Assembly (NCBI RefSeq): GCF_002196705.1
Contig: NZ_NADJ01000015.1
Span: 1-64,000 of the forward strand
DNA: 64,000 nucleotides
Reading direction: 5' to 3'
From: Desulfosporosinus sp. FKB
Lineage (GTDB): Bacteria; Bacillota; Desulfitobacteriia; Desulfitobacteriales; Desulfitobacteriaceae
Shown: positions 39,023-48,234 of the stretch, piece after piece
How the letters are laid out: each line of letters starts with the position of its first letter
Numbering within the stretch: the stretch's first letter is position 1
Notes under the pieces: generated by a model
What the model saw: the letters and a program-made list of their open reading frames with translations, nothing else
Databases searched by the model: none
What the model was told of the DNA's origin: nothing
Position numbers and translations under genes: made by a program

Positions 39023-40171
39023 ATGGGAATTCACGTAATTAAGTCCGGTGAAACCTTAAGTAAAATTGCCAAACACTATGGGGTTCCATTGGATACGATC
39101 GTTTCTGCCAATCAAGTTCCTGATAAAGATCGTTTGGTTGTCGGGCAAACTTTGGTTATTCCTACTACTAATCATCAAATTTCCAGTGCCAAACCTACCA
39201 TTGATGTCAGCTCGTATTTGGATCCCAGAATTACGGGGAATCTCTCGGGTCAGACGATAGACCAGGTAGGACGTGATCTGACGTATTTAGCCATCTTTAG
39301 CCATGCGGTAAATCAGAACGGAAATCTTAGTCCTCTCGATGACCAAGTCCCTATTGCAGCAGCTAAAAGAAACCGGGTTGCACCTTTATTAGTGCTTACT
39401 AATTATGTTGGCGGGCAATTCAGCAGGGATTTGGCAACAGCTATTTTTAATGATGTGAATTTACAAGATTATATCTTAGATCAGGCTCTCTATTTAATGG
39501 AAGAAAAAGGCTATCAAGGTTTGGATTTTGACTTTGAGTATTTGGGTGGAGACAACAGGCTAGGATATCTTCATTTTTTGCAGAGAGCAGCTGTCAAAGT
39601 AAAACCCCACGGCTATTTTTTGTCGGCTGCTGTGGCGCCTAAGGTAAGCGGTGAACAGCGAGGAATTTTGTATGAAGGGCATGATTATGCGGGAATTGGC
39701 CAGATTGTAGATTTTATGTTTATCATGACCTACGAATGGGGTTGGTCAGGTGGTGAGCCTATGGCTGTTTCTCCAGTCAATCTTGTGCGAAACGTCATGA
39801 ACTACGCCGTGAACGTTATACCACGACATAAAATTATGATGGGAATTCCCCTTTACGGGTACGACTGGACTCTGCCTCATGTACCTGGAAAATGGGCCCG
39901 CTCAATTAATTCCCAACAGGCCTTGAAATTGGCAATTCAATATGGAGTTCAGATTCACTATAGTAAAACCGCCCAAGCCCCATGGTTTGAATATCGTGAT
40001 CTCCAAGGCAGGCAGCATGAAGTTTGGTTTGAAGATGCTCGCAGCATCCAAAGTAAGTTTGATTTAGTCAAACAGTTGGGCATCCGAGGCTTTTATTACT
40101 GGGTATTGGGTCACGAGTTTCCACAGAACTGGCTATTACTCGAAGAAAATTTTATGGTTCGAAAATGGTAA
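39023..40171 (+). CDS. LysM-GH18 spore cortex-lytic N-acetylglucosaminidase (SleL/YaaH-like)
   Basis: 382 residues from ATG 39023 (AGAGGAGA upstream). One LysM domain at the N-terminus (IHVIKSGETLSKIAKHYGVP, LVVGQTLVIP) is followed by a glycoside hydrolase 18 barrel with the catalytic DxDxE in YQGLDFDFEYLG, plus MTYEWGWSGG and GIPLYGYDWTLP. B. subtilis YaaH has two LysM domains; here there is one. Such enzymes trim spore peptidoglycan in germination and have no signal peptide, as here. Supports a spore-forming host. Confidence 0.88.
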   Translation: MGIHVIKSGETLSKIAKHYGVPLDTIVSANQVPDKDRLVVGQTLVIPTTNHQISSAKPTIDVSSYLDPRITGNLSGQTIDQVGRDLTYLAIFSHAVNQNGNLSPLDDQVPIAAAKRNRVAPLLVLTNYVGGQFSRDLATAIFNDVNLQDYILDQALYLMEEKGYQGLDFDFEYLGGDNRLGYLHFLQRAAVKVKPHGYFLSAAVAPKVSGEQRGILYEGHDYAGIGQIVDFMFIMTYEWGWSGGEPMAVSPVNLVRNVMNYAVNVIPRHKIMMGIPLYGYDWTLPHVPGKWARSINSQQALKLAIQYGVQIHYSKTAQAPWFEYRDLQGRQHEVWFEDARSIQSKFDLVKQLGIRGFYYWVLGHEFPQNWLLLEENFMVRKW

Positions 40172-40186
40172 ATTTGATTAAACTTT

Positions 40187-40233
40187 AAAAGCATGGTTAA
40201 CCAGACACATAAGAAGGTTAGCCATGCTTTTTG
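40187..40233. terminator. Bidirectional terminator
   Basis: AAAAGCATGGTTAACC...GGTTAGCCATGC followed by TTTTT, 15 bp after the lysin stop. Confidence 0.8.
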
Positions 40234-40333
40234 AAAATTCTTATTTTTTACTTGCTGCCATATCCTTGGGGTTTTCTGTTGCTTTTAGTCATCTTATGGG
40301 AAAAATAGTATAATGAAGGCTTGAACTTAAACG

Positions 40334-41146
40334 TTAAAAGAAGATTTCAGGTTCTTTTCGTGAAGAAAACTCTATTTCTAATTCTACTTTATGCCTTAAA
40401 TAATTCTCATCGTCATAATATTTAGCACTAGAAGGGCACTTTTTTATACATGCTCCGCATTTAATACAAATGCCAGTTAATTTCGAAACATCTTCAGGAT
40501 CAATCGAACCCATAGGGCAAACAGAGACACAAAGTTTACATTTATTACAATCGTCATTTGTTTTAGGGGTAACCTTGCGTATATCAACGGGATTACCTTC
40601 TTTACTTTTTGGCATATAGTATTTTCTGTAAGGCTGATTTCCTTTGACACTGACAATAGTAAGCTCCTCAGGAGATGTTATTTTTTTGGCAATTTGATTA
40701 GCGAATCCATCAACAATCTTCATATCCTGTTCATCAGGTCGATTTTGGGCAAGAATTTTTGAAAATGAATGTTCACCAATAAAAGCTCCTCCGGCTATCA
40801 CTTTAAAACCATTATTGGTAAGGATATCTCTTAATTCGATTAAGGCATCATCATAGTTTCTATTTCCATAGACAACAACTGCAATAGCTAAGGCACCATT
40901 GCCGATTATACTATTCAAATAGTTTAAGAGGACATTCGGGACTCTTCCTGCATAGACAGGAACCCCAAGAATCACCATATCGTCTGCAGAAAATGAGATA
41001 GGCTTTAATCTTACTTCGGGCAAGGTAAAATCAATGGAATATGTTTGGCGATCAATTTTCTTGGAAATACTCCCTGCTATTCCCGTAACGATCTTTTCGG
41101 TAGTGCCAGTAGGACTAAAATAAATGGCGTTGATGGTTCGACTCAT
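40334..41146 (-). CDS. EFR1-type flavodoxin-ferredoxin protein
   Basis: 270 residues. N-terminal flavodoxin-like domain with phosphate-binding YFSPTGTTEKIV and GVPVYAGRVP; C-terminal double [4Fe-4S] ferredoxin, CNKCKLCVSVCP and CIKCGACIKKCP. Such EFR1-family fusions shuttle electrons between FMN and clusters in clostridia. GGGGAGGGG precedes the ATG. Partners unknown. Confidence 0.87.
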   Translation of the reverse strand: MSRTINAIYFSPTGTTEKIVTGIAGSISKKIDRQTYSIDFTLPEVRLKPISFSADDMVILGVPVYAGRVPNVLLNYLNSIIGNGALAIAVVVYGNRNYDDALIELRDILTNNGFKVIAGGAFIGEHSFSKILAQNRPDEQDMKIVDGFANQIAKKITSPEELTIVSVKGNQPYRKYYMPKSKEGNPVDIRKVTPKTNDDCNKCKLCVSVCPMGSIDPEDVSKLTGICIKCGACIKKCPSSAKYYDDENYLRHKVELEIEFSSRKEPEIFF

Positions 41147-41264
41147 TGGAAACCCCTCCCCGTAAATTAAGAAATTCTCTAGTATACATTATCCTTAGAG
41201 ACAACTATAGTCTATTTATACGGCGAAAGATGACGAAATAACAAATTAAAAATAAAAAAGCTTT

Positions 41265-43697
41265 CTATCCGGCAATTTGGGTCCAACCAACTCCCTTAAG
41301 CTTTTCCGTAACTTGAGAATTGGTCGTGGTTAGTATTATTTGCCTCGAACGGGATAGATCTGTTAAATATTCAATAATGTCATTCCAGAGGTTCTGGTCA
41401 TCAGACATTTTTCCCATGGAGAAGATCAAAGGAACTTTAGTGTTGTAGTTTAGAGCTAACTGAGCAATCGTCATCCGATAAGCAAAATAGTCACGCTTTG
41501 CCATGTCCAGAGCACTTTGTGGTTCCCCTATTTCTCGTTGGCTGAAGAATTCTCTTAAAATCTTCGCTGCGTCATACTTTAAGGCATTACCGTTATTTAC
41601 TTCCCAGGTGTTGATTGAGCTTTCAAATAACTTTTGGGCGTCATGAAAGGCTTGCAGCAAACTTTCATAACTCATCCATTCTTTCTTAACAGTCTCAATT
41701 TCTTCTTCTAAGACGACTAAGGAAGGACGCTTTTGCAATAATTGTAAACGCTGCTCCGCCTGTAACCGCTTACTGTGCATCTCAGCCTGTTCCTTTTGCC
41801 AAGAGGTAAGTGTTGCAAGACGATTTTCGTCCGAAATCAGTGCTTCTTTTTCCAGCTCTGCTAAGGGTTCCAGTTTTTTAGAAAGGCCTTCTAAGTTTCG
41901 ATTACCAAGCATAGTCTGTAATTTGGCTGAACACTCGCTTAATCTTCTTTCTGCTCGGTCTTTTGCTCTTAGTTCATGAGCTGCTTTAAGGATTGCAGAT
42001 AAGACGTCTTCCCGATCGCTTACAGGTATATTCCAGCCGACGAGTTTTTCTTGAAAGCCTTCAGTGAAGGAGTGTAATTTATTGGTTTCTTTCTCTGAAC
42101 TTTCAATTAACGATTGGCGTTTTTTATGCAGATGGGATAACTGAAGCCTTTTTTGATTGCAGCTTTTCCATCCATCAAGCCATGCCGGAAAATCAGCGAC
42201 ATTAGTCATGAAAAATGTTTGATTTAATAATTCATTACGTGTATGGACGATCTTAAGCAGAACTTCTTCATTGTCAATTTCAGTTTGCAATTGAACCAGT
42301 TGCTCTTGTATTTTTTCGACGTTTTCTTTTTGTTCACGAAACTTCATGAGCCGGTTCTGGAACTCCTCGAAATTTTGAACATGAAACTTCTCATATAATC
42401 GATTAATTCGCGATCTAAGCTTTTCCTCGATACTATTTCTGCCTAAATGGTTTTTTAAAGTATGATCAATTGAGCGGCTGATTTTCGATGTTTGCCATTT
42501 TTTCAATTGCTTTTCCCAGCGTTCAACTCGATATTTATCGTCTTCTGTTATAGCTGTCATTTCTGCAAATTCCTGAAGGTGAGTTTTTTCTTCGGAATAT
42601 TGTAATCGGGTACGTTGCAAAGCTTCTTGATAGTTAATTGAGTTGTTGAGTTGTTCCTGAGCAGAATTCCTTTCTTCATAAAAGCTGCTCATTCGTTCCC
42701 TTTCCTCATTTGATCCTTCATAGCCACAGGTTTCAAAAAAGATTTTAAGTTGTGTTATCATGTCTGTTAATTTTTGAATGATATGGTCGTAACGTTTTAC
42801 CTGTGCTTGAAGATCTGCCCACTCAATACATTCATTACGTAAACTCTCTAGGAACTCCCACTCAATAATTGAATTGCTTGTCAAGGCTGCTAGATTGATT
42901 TCAGCACAGCGGATTTCCTCTTCTGAATTTATAATTTCCGTTTGGAGTCGGCGTAATTCCCGATAGTCTTGGTTTTGGTTTAACAATGACAATCGCTCTT
43001 GTATTTTATTAATAGAGTCAATTTTATTTACCAGGATTGCTTCACCTTCCTGGAACTGATTGATCTCAATGATCAGTAACCGTTCTTCCTCTTGCTGACG
43101 GTGAGTGTCTTCCCAGTCTTGTCTGAGAGTATCGTATTTAGCTTTAACCAGAGCCATTTTCCCCTTTTGTTCATTTAATTTCTGCATCGCACCGGCAAAA
43201 CAAGCTTTTACTTTAAGGGGTGATAGTTCTTCATCGCCGCTCTGACAAAGGTTATCAATTCGCTGGCGGAGTTGATCGAGATCATCGATGTCTGACCAAT
43301 TGACGATTACCCCCAGTTGAAAGAGTTGTAGTTTTATGCCAAATATGTATTCGCCTAATACTGATGAGTCAGAAAACGACACATTCTGCCCCGTTATTTC
43401 ATCCTTAATTAAGGCTGAGGTAGGAATAAAATCATTGTTCTCTTTCAGATAATGCTGACGTATACAGCAACGATTATTTTCATCACCGCTGAAGACTAGC
43501 TCTAAGAAACTCGTGTTATTAAAGAGTTTCATACTTCCCAGTGGCGTTTGAGGACTAAACAATTTTAATAATAACTCAATCAGTGATTTTTGTTGGGTTT
43601 CGTCTTTAAAAAGCAGAAAAGCAGGGCTTGCCGGAAATGCCCAAGTGACATTCCCAAGCCCCTTTAACCGGCTGCCTTTGATATGTTCAATTTTCAT
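41265..43697 (-). CDS. YhaN/SbcC-like coiled-coil ATPase, degenerate Walker motifs
   Basis: 810 residues: N-terminal half-ATPase head, long coiled coil (about 190-690) and C-terminal head, the architecture of YhaN/SbcC/Rad50. The expected P-loop is replaced by FLLFKDETQQKSLIELL, without GxxGxGKS, and the expected Walker B strand reads PLIFSMGKMSDDQNLW, without the paired acidic residues after the hydrophobic strand. ATP hydrolysis is therefore doubtful. A distal TTTNSQVTEKL occupies the switch-region place. It overlaps the upstream partner gene by 11 bp. B. subtilis YhaN is longer (about 960). Possibly a structural partner only. Confidence 0.75.
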   Translation of the reverse strand: MKIEHIKGSRLKGLGNVTWAFPASPAFLLFKDETQQKSLIELLLKLFSPQTPLGSMKLFNNTSFLELVFSGDENNRCCIRQHYLKENNDFIPTSALIKDEITGQNVSFSDSSVLGEYIFGIKLQLFQLGVIVNWSDIDDLDQLRQRIDNLCQSGDEELSPLKVKACFAGAMQKLNEQKGKMALVKAKYDTLRQDWEDTHRQQEEERLLIIEINQFQEGEAILVNKIDSINKIQERLSLLNQNQDYRELRRLQTEIINSEEEIRCAEINLAALTSNSIIEWEFLESLRNECIEWADLQAQVKRYDHIIQKLTDMITQLKIFFETCGYEGSNEERERMSSFYEERNSAQEQLNNSINYQEALQRTRLQYSEEKTHLQEFAEMTAITEDDKYRVERWEKQLKKWQTSKISRSIDHTLKNHLGRNSIEEKLRSRINRLYEKFHVQNFEEFQNRLMKFREQKENVEKIQEQLVQLQTEIDNEEVLLKIVHTRNELLNQTFFMTNVADFPAWLDGWKSCNQKRLQLSHLHKKRQSLIESSEKETNKLHSFTEGFQEKLVGWNIPVSDREDVLSAILKAAHELRAKDRAERRLSECSAKLQTMLGNRNLEGLSKKLEPLAELEKEALISDENRLATLTSWQKEQAEMHSKRLQAEQRLQLLQKRPSLVVLEEEIETVKKEWMSYESLLQAFHDAQKLFESSINTWEVNNGNALKYDAAKILREFFSQREIGEPQSALDMAKRDYFAYRMTIAQLALNYNTKVPLIFSMGKMSDDQNLWNDIIEYLTDLSRSRQIILTTTNSQVTEKLKGVGWTQIAG

Positions 43698-44862
43698 AAC
43701 TTATCCTTCCCTGTTCGAGAGCTGCCAGTCCGATTTTTTTAATCAACTCCCATTGCTCTTGTTCTGCCGGGGTTCCCGCTGTAGATTGATACTCTTTGAT
43801 TTTTTGAAAATAAACTTGAGCTAAGGAAAGATAATTGCTCTCTTCCAGTGAGGTTTTATTCGATGTCGAGAAATCAGGCGTCATAAAGTCCAACCCGAAC
43901 TGAGAATCAGCTTCAGTTTGAGGGGTAACAACTTCGATAAACCGAAATTTTTCTGTAAGCAACTTTTGTAAGGTATTTATGTCCGCTTCCTTCGGTACTT
44001 GATTTACAAAGGCTATTCTATATAAATGTTGCTCACGATCTTCAGAACTTGTTTCTGACAATAATTTTGCAATAATGGCTTTATAGTCCTGATGAAAGTC
44101 AAGATATTTCGTAATGTATTGCCGCTGTCCTAATTCCCGAAATTCTATCTGAACATGATCTTGGTCAAGTTTGCCGACGATCACACCATGGGGCCCTTGC
44201 TCGTTAAAACTTCTGGCTTCAAGAACGCCGCTATCTGCCCAGATGGTTTTTCCTGCTTTCTGAATTCCGCTAAAGATCGCTTGATGCCCCAAAGCTAGAT
44301 ATGCCAACCCGCTGGCTGCAATATGCTCGGACCTAAGGAAGAAACTTTTGGGACTATTTGATTCGGCTGCCTCAGAATGGAGCAGCATAATCGGTAGAGT
44401 TCCATCGTCTTTTGCTCGAAACTCCTGATTGAGTACAGTCCTGTCTTGTTGATAAGCAGTCCAGCCAGCTCCATATATGCTGATATTATGACTTTTAAGG
44501 TTAAAGCAACTGATTTCACCGGAAAATACCTGGACATTACCAGGCCATACAGCAAGTCGATACGCAGATGTCGTAACATAAGGGTCCTTTTCGCCTGGAA
44601 CAATGAAAACACTTGTTGTTTTTAAAGCGCCTAAGGATTTTGCTACCCGTTCAACCGTTGACTTGCGGGTATATTCTTGTTCGAATAAATTCCCGGTTAT
44701 AAAAAGCAAATCAATCTTTTCAGATTGACAGATTAAAAGCATCGTCTCAAATGTTTTCCACAAGTCCTGATTACGTTGTGAAAGCCATTCTTCAGGACCT
44801 TCCCAATTGGGACTGTCAAAGCGACAACCCGAGCATTGTAAAAAACGAATTTGCGGAGACAT
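43687..44862 (-). CDS. YhaO/SbcD-like metallophosphoesterase, degenerate active site
   Basis: 391 residues with the SbcD/YhaO fold order but altered metal ligands. The opening DxH motif is replaced by FLQCSGCRFDSP; GDxxD reads ITGNLFE; GNHD reads PGEKDP; the final GHxH reads LGHQAIF. Only MLLHSE keeps its His. Nuclease activity is therefore unlikely. GAGGTGA precedes the ATG. Together with the degenerate ATPase gene that it overlaps, this is a paired loss, suggesting an altered function rather than random decay, since both frames remain open and intact. Confidence 0.75.
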   Translation of the reverse strand: MSPQIRFLQCSGCRFDSPNWEGPEEWLSQRNQDLWKTFETMLLICQSEKIDLLFITGNLFEQEYTRKSTVERVAKSLGALKTTSVFIVPGEKDPYVTTSAYRLAVWPGNVQVFSGEISCFNLKSHNISIYGAGWTAYQQDRTVLNQEFRAKDDGTLPIMLLHSEAAESNSPKSFFLRSEHIAASGLAYLALGHQAIFSGIQKAGKTIWADSGVLEARSFNEQGPHGVIVGKLDQDHVQIEFRELGQRQYITKYLDFHQDYKAIIAKLLSETSSEDREQHLYRIAFVNQVPKEADINTLQKLLTEKFRFIEVVTPQTEADSQFGLDFMTPDFSTSNKTSLEESNYLSLAQVYFQKIKEYQSTAGTPAEQEQWELIKKIGLAALEQGRISYEN

Positions 44863-45210
44863 ACCTTCACCTCAATCCCGATATTCAATGTATGTTGGTA
44901 TGTTTACTTCGGTTAAAATACGGTAGAGGAATAATTTAATTTTACTATAGAACGAATGCAATAAACCATAGGCCATTAAGCTCAGAAAAATATATACTAT
45001 ACTAGTTTTTCTTTTTCAATACTATTATCGAAAAAAATCGTTAAAATATTAAGATAACATGACCGAAGATTTGGAAGCGATGCTCTATCCTTTTCTCTAA
45101 ATAGAAAAGGGTCCCATCAAAACTCGACAGGACCCCAAAATCAGGAGGATAATATTAAAGTAACCAATTATGGAATATTAATTCATTCTCTCGCTATCTA
45201 AAAAAGGCTC
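44863..45210. other. Intergenic with a weak hairpin
   Basis: GGGTCC...GGACCC (45108-45135) could be a weak hairpin; no gene seen. Confidence 0.4.
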
Positions 45211-45239
45211 AAAAGAAAAGAATTCCCATGAGGGAATTC
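45211..45239 (-). terminator. Terminator of the small gene at 45254
   Basis: On the minus strand GAATTCCC-TCAT-GGGAATTC followed by TTTTCTTTTG. Confidence 0.8.
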
Positions 45240-45253
45240 ATAATCATTACGGT

Positions 45254-45457
45254 TTATTTCATATAGTGAAACCCAGTTTCACAATCGTAACAAAGGTCGT
45301 ATGCTTCCATTGCACGTGCTTCTCTGGGATGTAATTCATTGCTGCTATTTGAATAGATTCCTCGTGCTCCCTCTTCCCAACTGTTAAACTCTGCGGCTAT
45401 TCCTTGAGATTGTGTCCATTCAGAACCCCTTTTTCCTTCCTCTCTCCCATGAGTCAT
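45254..45457 (-). CDS. Small hydrophilic hypothetical protein
   Basis: 67 residues from ATG 45457, with AAGGAGG 8 nt upstream. The N-terminus MTHGREEGKRGSEWTQSQG is basic and Gly-rich, and the C-terminal DLCYDCETG has a CxxC. Its own terminator follows closely. It may be a small stress or spore-related protein; family not recognised. Confidence 0.6.
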   Translation of the reverse strand: MTHGREEGKRGSEWTQSQGIAAEFNSWEEGARGIYSNSSNELHPREARAMEAYDLCYDCETGFHYMK

Positions 45458-45733
45458 CCTAATCACCTCCTTAAGATCTATCTTATCTGTTTGAGTTCAG
45501 ACGAATGTTTCATATAATAAAACTACGTTTTATTATATTTGATATTAATTGTATAATACCATAGAGAGCTTTTCGCTTCAAGTAGTATAAATCTAAAATA
45601 CATTTATTTCTATATCTCATATTTTAAGGGAACTAATCAAAAGAGTCAATATATTTTGTAAAATCAGAAGATAAATATTTTTATAATAATATATTTTATT
45701 TCTTTATCGCAAACCCTTCCCTCCTATCGAATA

Positions 45734-45824
45734 GGGGCTGTTTCAAAATGCATAAACGCCCCTCATTAAACAAAACCCTGCATAAATAGTGCTTCGAATC
45801 CACTTATATGCAGGGTTTTGTTTA
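45734..45824. repeat. Two strong hairpins, possible IS-end debris
   Basis: First GGGGCTGTTT...AAACGCCCC, similar to IS1182-like ends (GGGGCTGTTTCAAAA). Second an 18-bp stem from TAAACAAAACCCTGCATA paired with its complement at 45807-45824. No transposase nearby. Either insertion-element debris or bidirectional terminators. Confidence 0.5.
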
Positions 45825-45837
45825 TAAAAACGTATAG

Positions 45838-45957
45838 ATATTCATCCAGTTTTTAAGACCCCCACTTCTATAAGTGGGGGTGGAATCCTTCGTTAACTTC
45901 AGGTGGGGTAGAGTCCCCATCTGAAGCCCCGATGTTCAGCTTTAGCTGAACGAGTTC
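45838..45957. repeat. IS200/IS605-type end fragment, copy 2
   Basis: Contains ACCCCCACTT-CTAT-AAGTGGGGGT and, at the end, GTTCAGC-TTTA-GCTGAAC, subterminal hairpins typical of IS200/IS605 right ends, where omega-RNA 3' parts lie. No tnpA or tnpB is present. A deleted version occurs at 36296-36338. Confidence 0.55.
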
Positions 45958-45981
45958 ACTATGCAACGGCCCCTTGTATTG

Positions 45982-46827
45982 TTAGTGCTCTTTGTGAAAA
46001 AAACTTCTGAACCATTTTCGAATGCCTTTTTTGAGTGCAGGTTTCGGTTTTGGTTCTGGTTTGCAACCGGTGATTAGTCCAAAACCAAAGTAGTAAAGGT
46101 TTTTTTTCATAAAATTTGCATTGCGTTGAAGTCTTTTGTACAAACCGGGTTGATTTTTAATTTTGAGTGGAAGGTCTTTGAGTAAAAGCCAATCATTTTT
46201 AAGTTCACTTAGAATTGTGTTGCTGTTGTTTCTCATTGACTGAGGATTTTTGATGGATACCTCTTCAAATCCTGCGTCTGCTAAAGTATTAATCCATTCT
46301 TCATATAACAATGGATTTGTGCCGGAACCGAAACATTCCTCCATCTGTTTTTGAATTGGTAAAGGTAATTCCTTTAATAAAACCATTTCCAGATCTGCAA
46401 CTTTGCCGTGAGGTTTTAGAACTCGGTAGAATTCTTGATAAACGTTCAATTTATCTAAAAAGACTGTTATTGACTCAGCCACAATTACGTTAAATGAGTT
46501 ATCTTGATAAGGAAGGTGGTAAACATCTGCAATCTCGAAGCTAACTAAATGGGAAACTCCTTCCTTTTCAGCTCGTTTTTTAGCTTTTTCTATCATTATA
46601 GGATTAATATCAATCCCCATTATTTTGCAACCCACAATTTTAGCAATATAACACGCTGTGAGACCGCTGCCACATCCGGCATCCAGCACATAGTCTTCAG
46701 CCTTCAATTGCAGAGCAATTAAATTCTGTCTCGTAGCGGGAAAGCCTCCTGGATGGGAACTGCCAATACCCAACCAGGCAATAAGTTCAAAGTAATTCAT
46801 ATCTTCCACACGTTTACTGCTTGCCAA
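45982..46827 (-). CDS. Class I SAM-dependent methyltransferase
   Basis: 281 residues from TTG 46827, 8 nt after GGGGGTGAG; an in-frame start further upstream at 46926 lacks a site. Motif I VLDAGCGSGLTACYIAK, acidic motif II MGIDINP, DVYHLPYQDNSFNVIVAESI and VLKPHGKVADLEMV are all clear, resembling UbiE/sterol-type methyltransferases. The N-terminal YFELIAWLGIGSSHPGG and the basic C-terminal tail (KPKPALKKGIRKWFRSFF) are distinctive. Substrate unknown. Confidence 0.82.
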   Translation of the reverse strand: MASSKRVEDMNYFELIAWLGIGSSHPGGFPATRQNLIALQLKAEDYVLDAGCGSGLTACYIAKIVGCKIMGIDINPIMIEKAKKRAEKEGVSHLVSFEIADVYHLPYQDNSFNVIVAESITVFLDKLNVYQEFYRVLKPHGKVADLEMVLLKELPLPIQKQMEECFGSGTNPLLYEEWINTLADAGFEEVSIKNPQSMRNNSNTILSELKNDWLLLKDLPLKIKNQPGLYKRLQRNANFMKKNLYYFGFGLITGCKPEPKPKPALKKGIRKWFRSFFHKEH

Positions 46828-47034
46828 TGGCTCACCCCCTTTATTCACGGTTATATGGTATATTATTCCATGAATACTTCTCCCGAAAGTTGTTTCAAAA
46901 GATAGAATAAGAATAAGAAAAAGCAACTCAAGCTAAAAAACCTGAGCTGCTTCTAATTGAATAATAATACTAATCTTTTATGTCTGCTGGGAAATCATAA
47001 TATAACCAGATATTTTCGTCTAAAATCTTAAATC

Positions 47035-48234
47035 CTAACCATTGACTATTTTCTCTCTTAATTTTTGAACCATTGAAGGAACATTAATTTGCATCGGACA
47101 ACGTTCGACACAGCGTCCGCAGCGCAAACAGGTAAATACGAGAGGAGCGGCCTTCTCCATACCGCCGGCCACAAAAGCTGTCCAGACAGCTCCAATTCCA
47201 CTCATATAGATATGTCCGAAATGGCCGGCAGTAATTTGGAAAACGGGACATTCATACATGCATCCCCCGCAGCGAAGACAATGAAGAGCTGCTTTATAGT
47301 CATCTTGTTTGGCCATAGTGCTCCGTCCGTTATCGACAAAGATAACATAGAATTCTTTTGGCCCATGAGCCCCATAAGTGGTAACCTTTTCAATGTCGCC
47401 TGTTTTACTTGGCCCGCTGATGATATTCACATAACCGGGGACGCCATATTGCGCATATCTCCAGGTAACTTCCGTTACTTTCATAGCCTCTTGAAAGGTC
47501 GGAACAATTTTTTCAATGCCCACCATTACGATATGAACGGGAGGAGCACCGGTTGCCAGACGAACGTTGCCTTCATTTTCAATGATCACCATTGCTCCAG
47601 TATCTGCTGCTACAACATTGGCGCCGCTTATTCCTACATCAGCATTAAAATACTTTTCTCTCATGAAATCGCGTACTGCAGCAACTTCTTGAGCAATATC
47701 AGGAGGAACCTCTTTGGCGAAAAACTTGGTGAAGATCTCGGCTACTCGTTCCCTAGGCACATGAATTGAAGGTGACAGAATGTGCATAGGCCGTTCTTTA
47801 TTAAGTTGTAAGATAAATTCCCCTAAATCTGTTTCCCATACATCATTTCCCTGTTCCTGAAGATATTCGCGCAGAGAAAGTTCTTCACCCAACATACTTT
47901 TCCCTTTAACGATGGTTTTTCCCGTGCCAATAATTTTAGCTGCTAATATGAGAGCTTCTTGTTTGTCTTTGGCATAGAAAGCTTTTCCTTTGTTGCGTTC
48001 TACGGATTCCATAGCCTGTTTAAGCAACGCTTGTTGATTGGCAATTGAAGTTTTTTTGATCTCACGAACTTCAGCAGCTAATTCCGGTGTATGTGGAAAG
48101 CGCTCTAAGGATTCGGCGGTCGTTTGCCGATAAGACTTAACTGCTCGTGAGATGGCCTTTTCTATATTTTCATCCTTACTTGCCATGGTGATATCTTTGC
48201 TGTAACTGTTAAATTCTTTTTGTAAATCAGTCAT
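47035..48234 (-). CDS. LutB-like LUD-domain iron-sulfur protein
   Basis: 399 residues. LUD domain (about 70-310) with GTGKTIVKGKSMLGEEL, SGANVVAADTGAMVIIENEGN and GIEKIVP, then two [4Fe-4S] motifs LHCLRCGGCMYECP and FTCLRCGRCVERCP. In LutABC such proteins take part in L-lactate oxidation to pyruvate via FeS carriers. Overlaps the LutA-like stop by a base (TAATG). LutC is not present. The substrate here may be another 2-hydroxy acid; its neighbours are an aminotransferase and the Flx-Hdr cluster. Confidence 0.85.
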   Translation of the reverse strand: MTDLQKEFNSYSKDITMASKDENIEKAISRAVKSYRQTTAESLERFPHTPELAAEVREIKKTSIANQQALLKQAMESVERNKGKAFYAKDKQEALILAAKIIGTGKTIVKGKSMLGEELSLREYLQEQGNDVWETDLGEFILQLNKERPMHILSPSIHVPRERVAEIFTKFFAKEVPPDIAQEVAAVRDFMREKYFNADVGISGANVVAADTGAMVIIENEGNVRLATGAPPVHIVMVGIEKIVPTFQEAMKVTEVTWRYAQYGVPGYVNIISGPSKTGDIEKVTTYGAHGPKEFYVIFVDNGRSTMAKQDDYKAALHCLRCGGCMYECPVFQITAGHFGHIYMSGIGAVWTAFVAGGMEKAAPLVFTCLRCGRCVERCPMQINVPSMVQKLREKIVNG

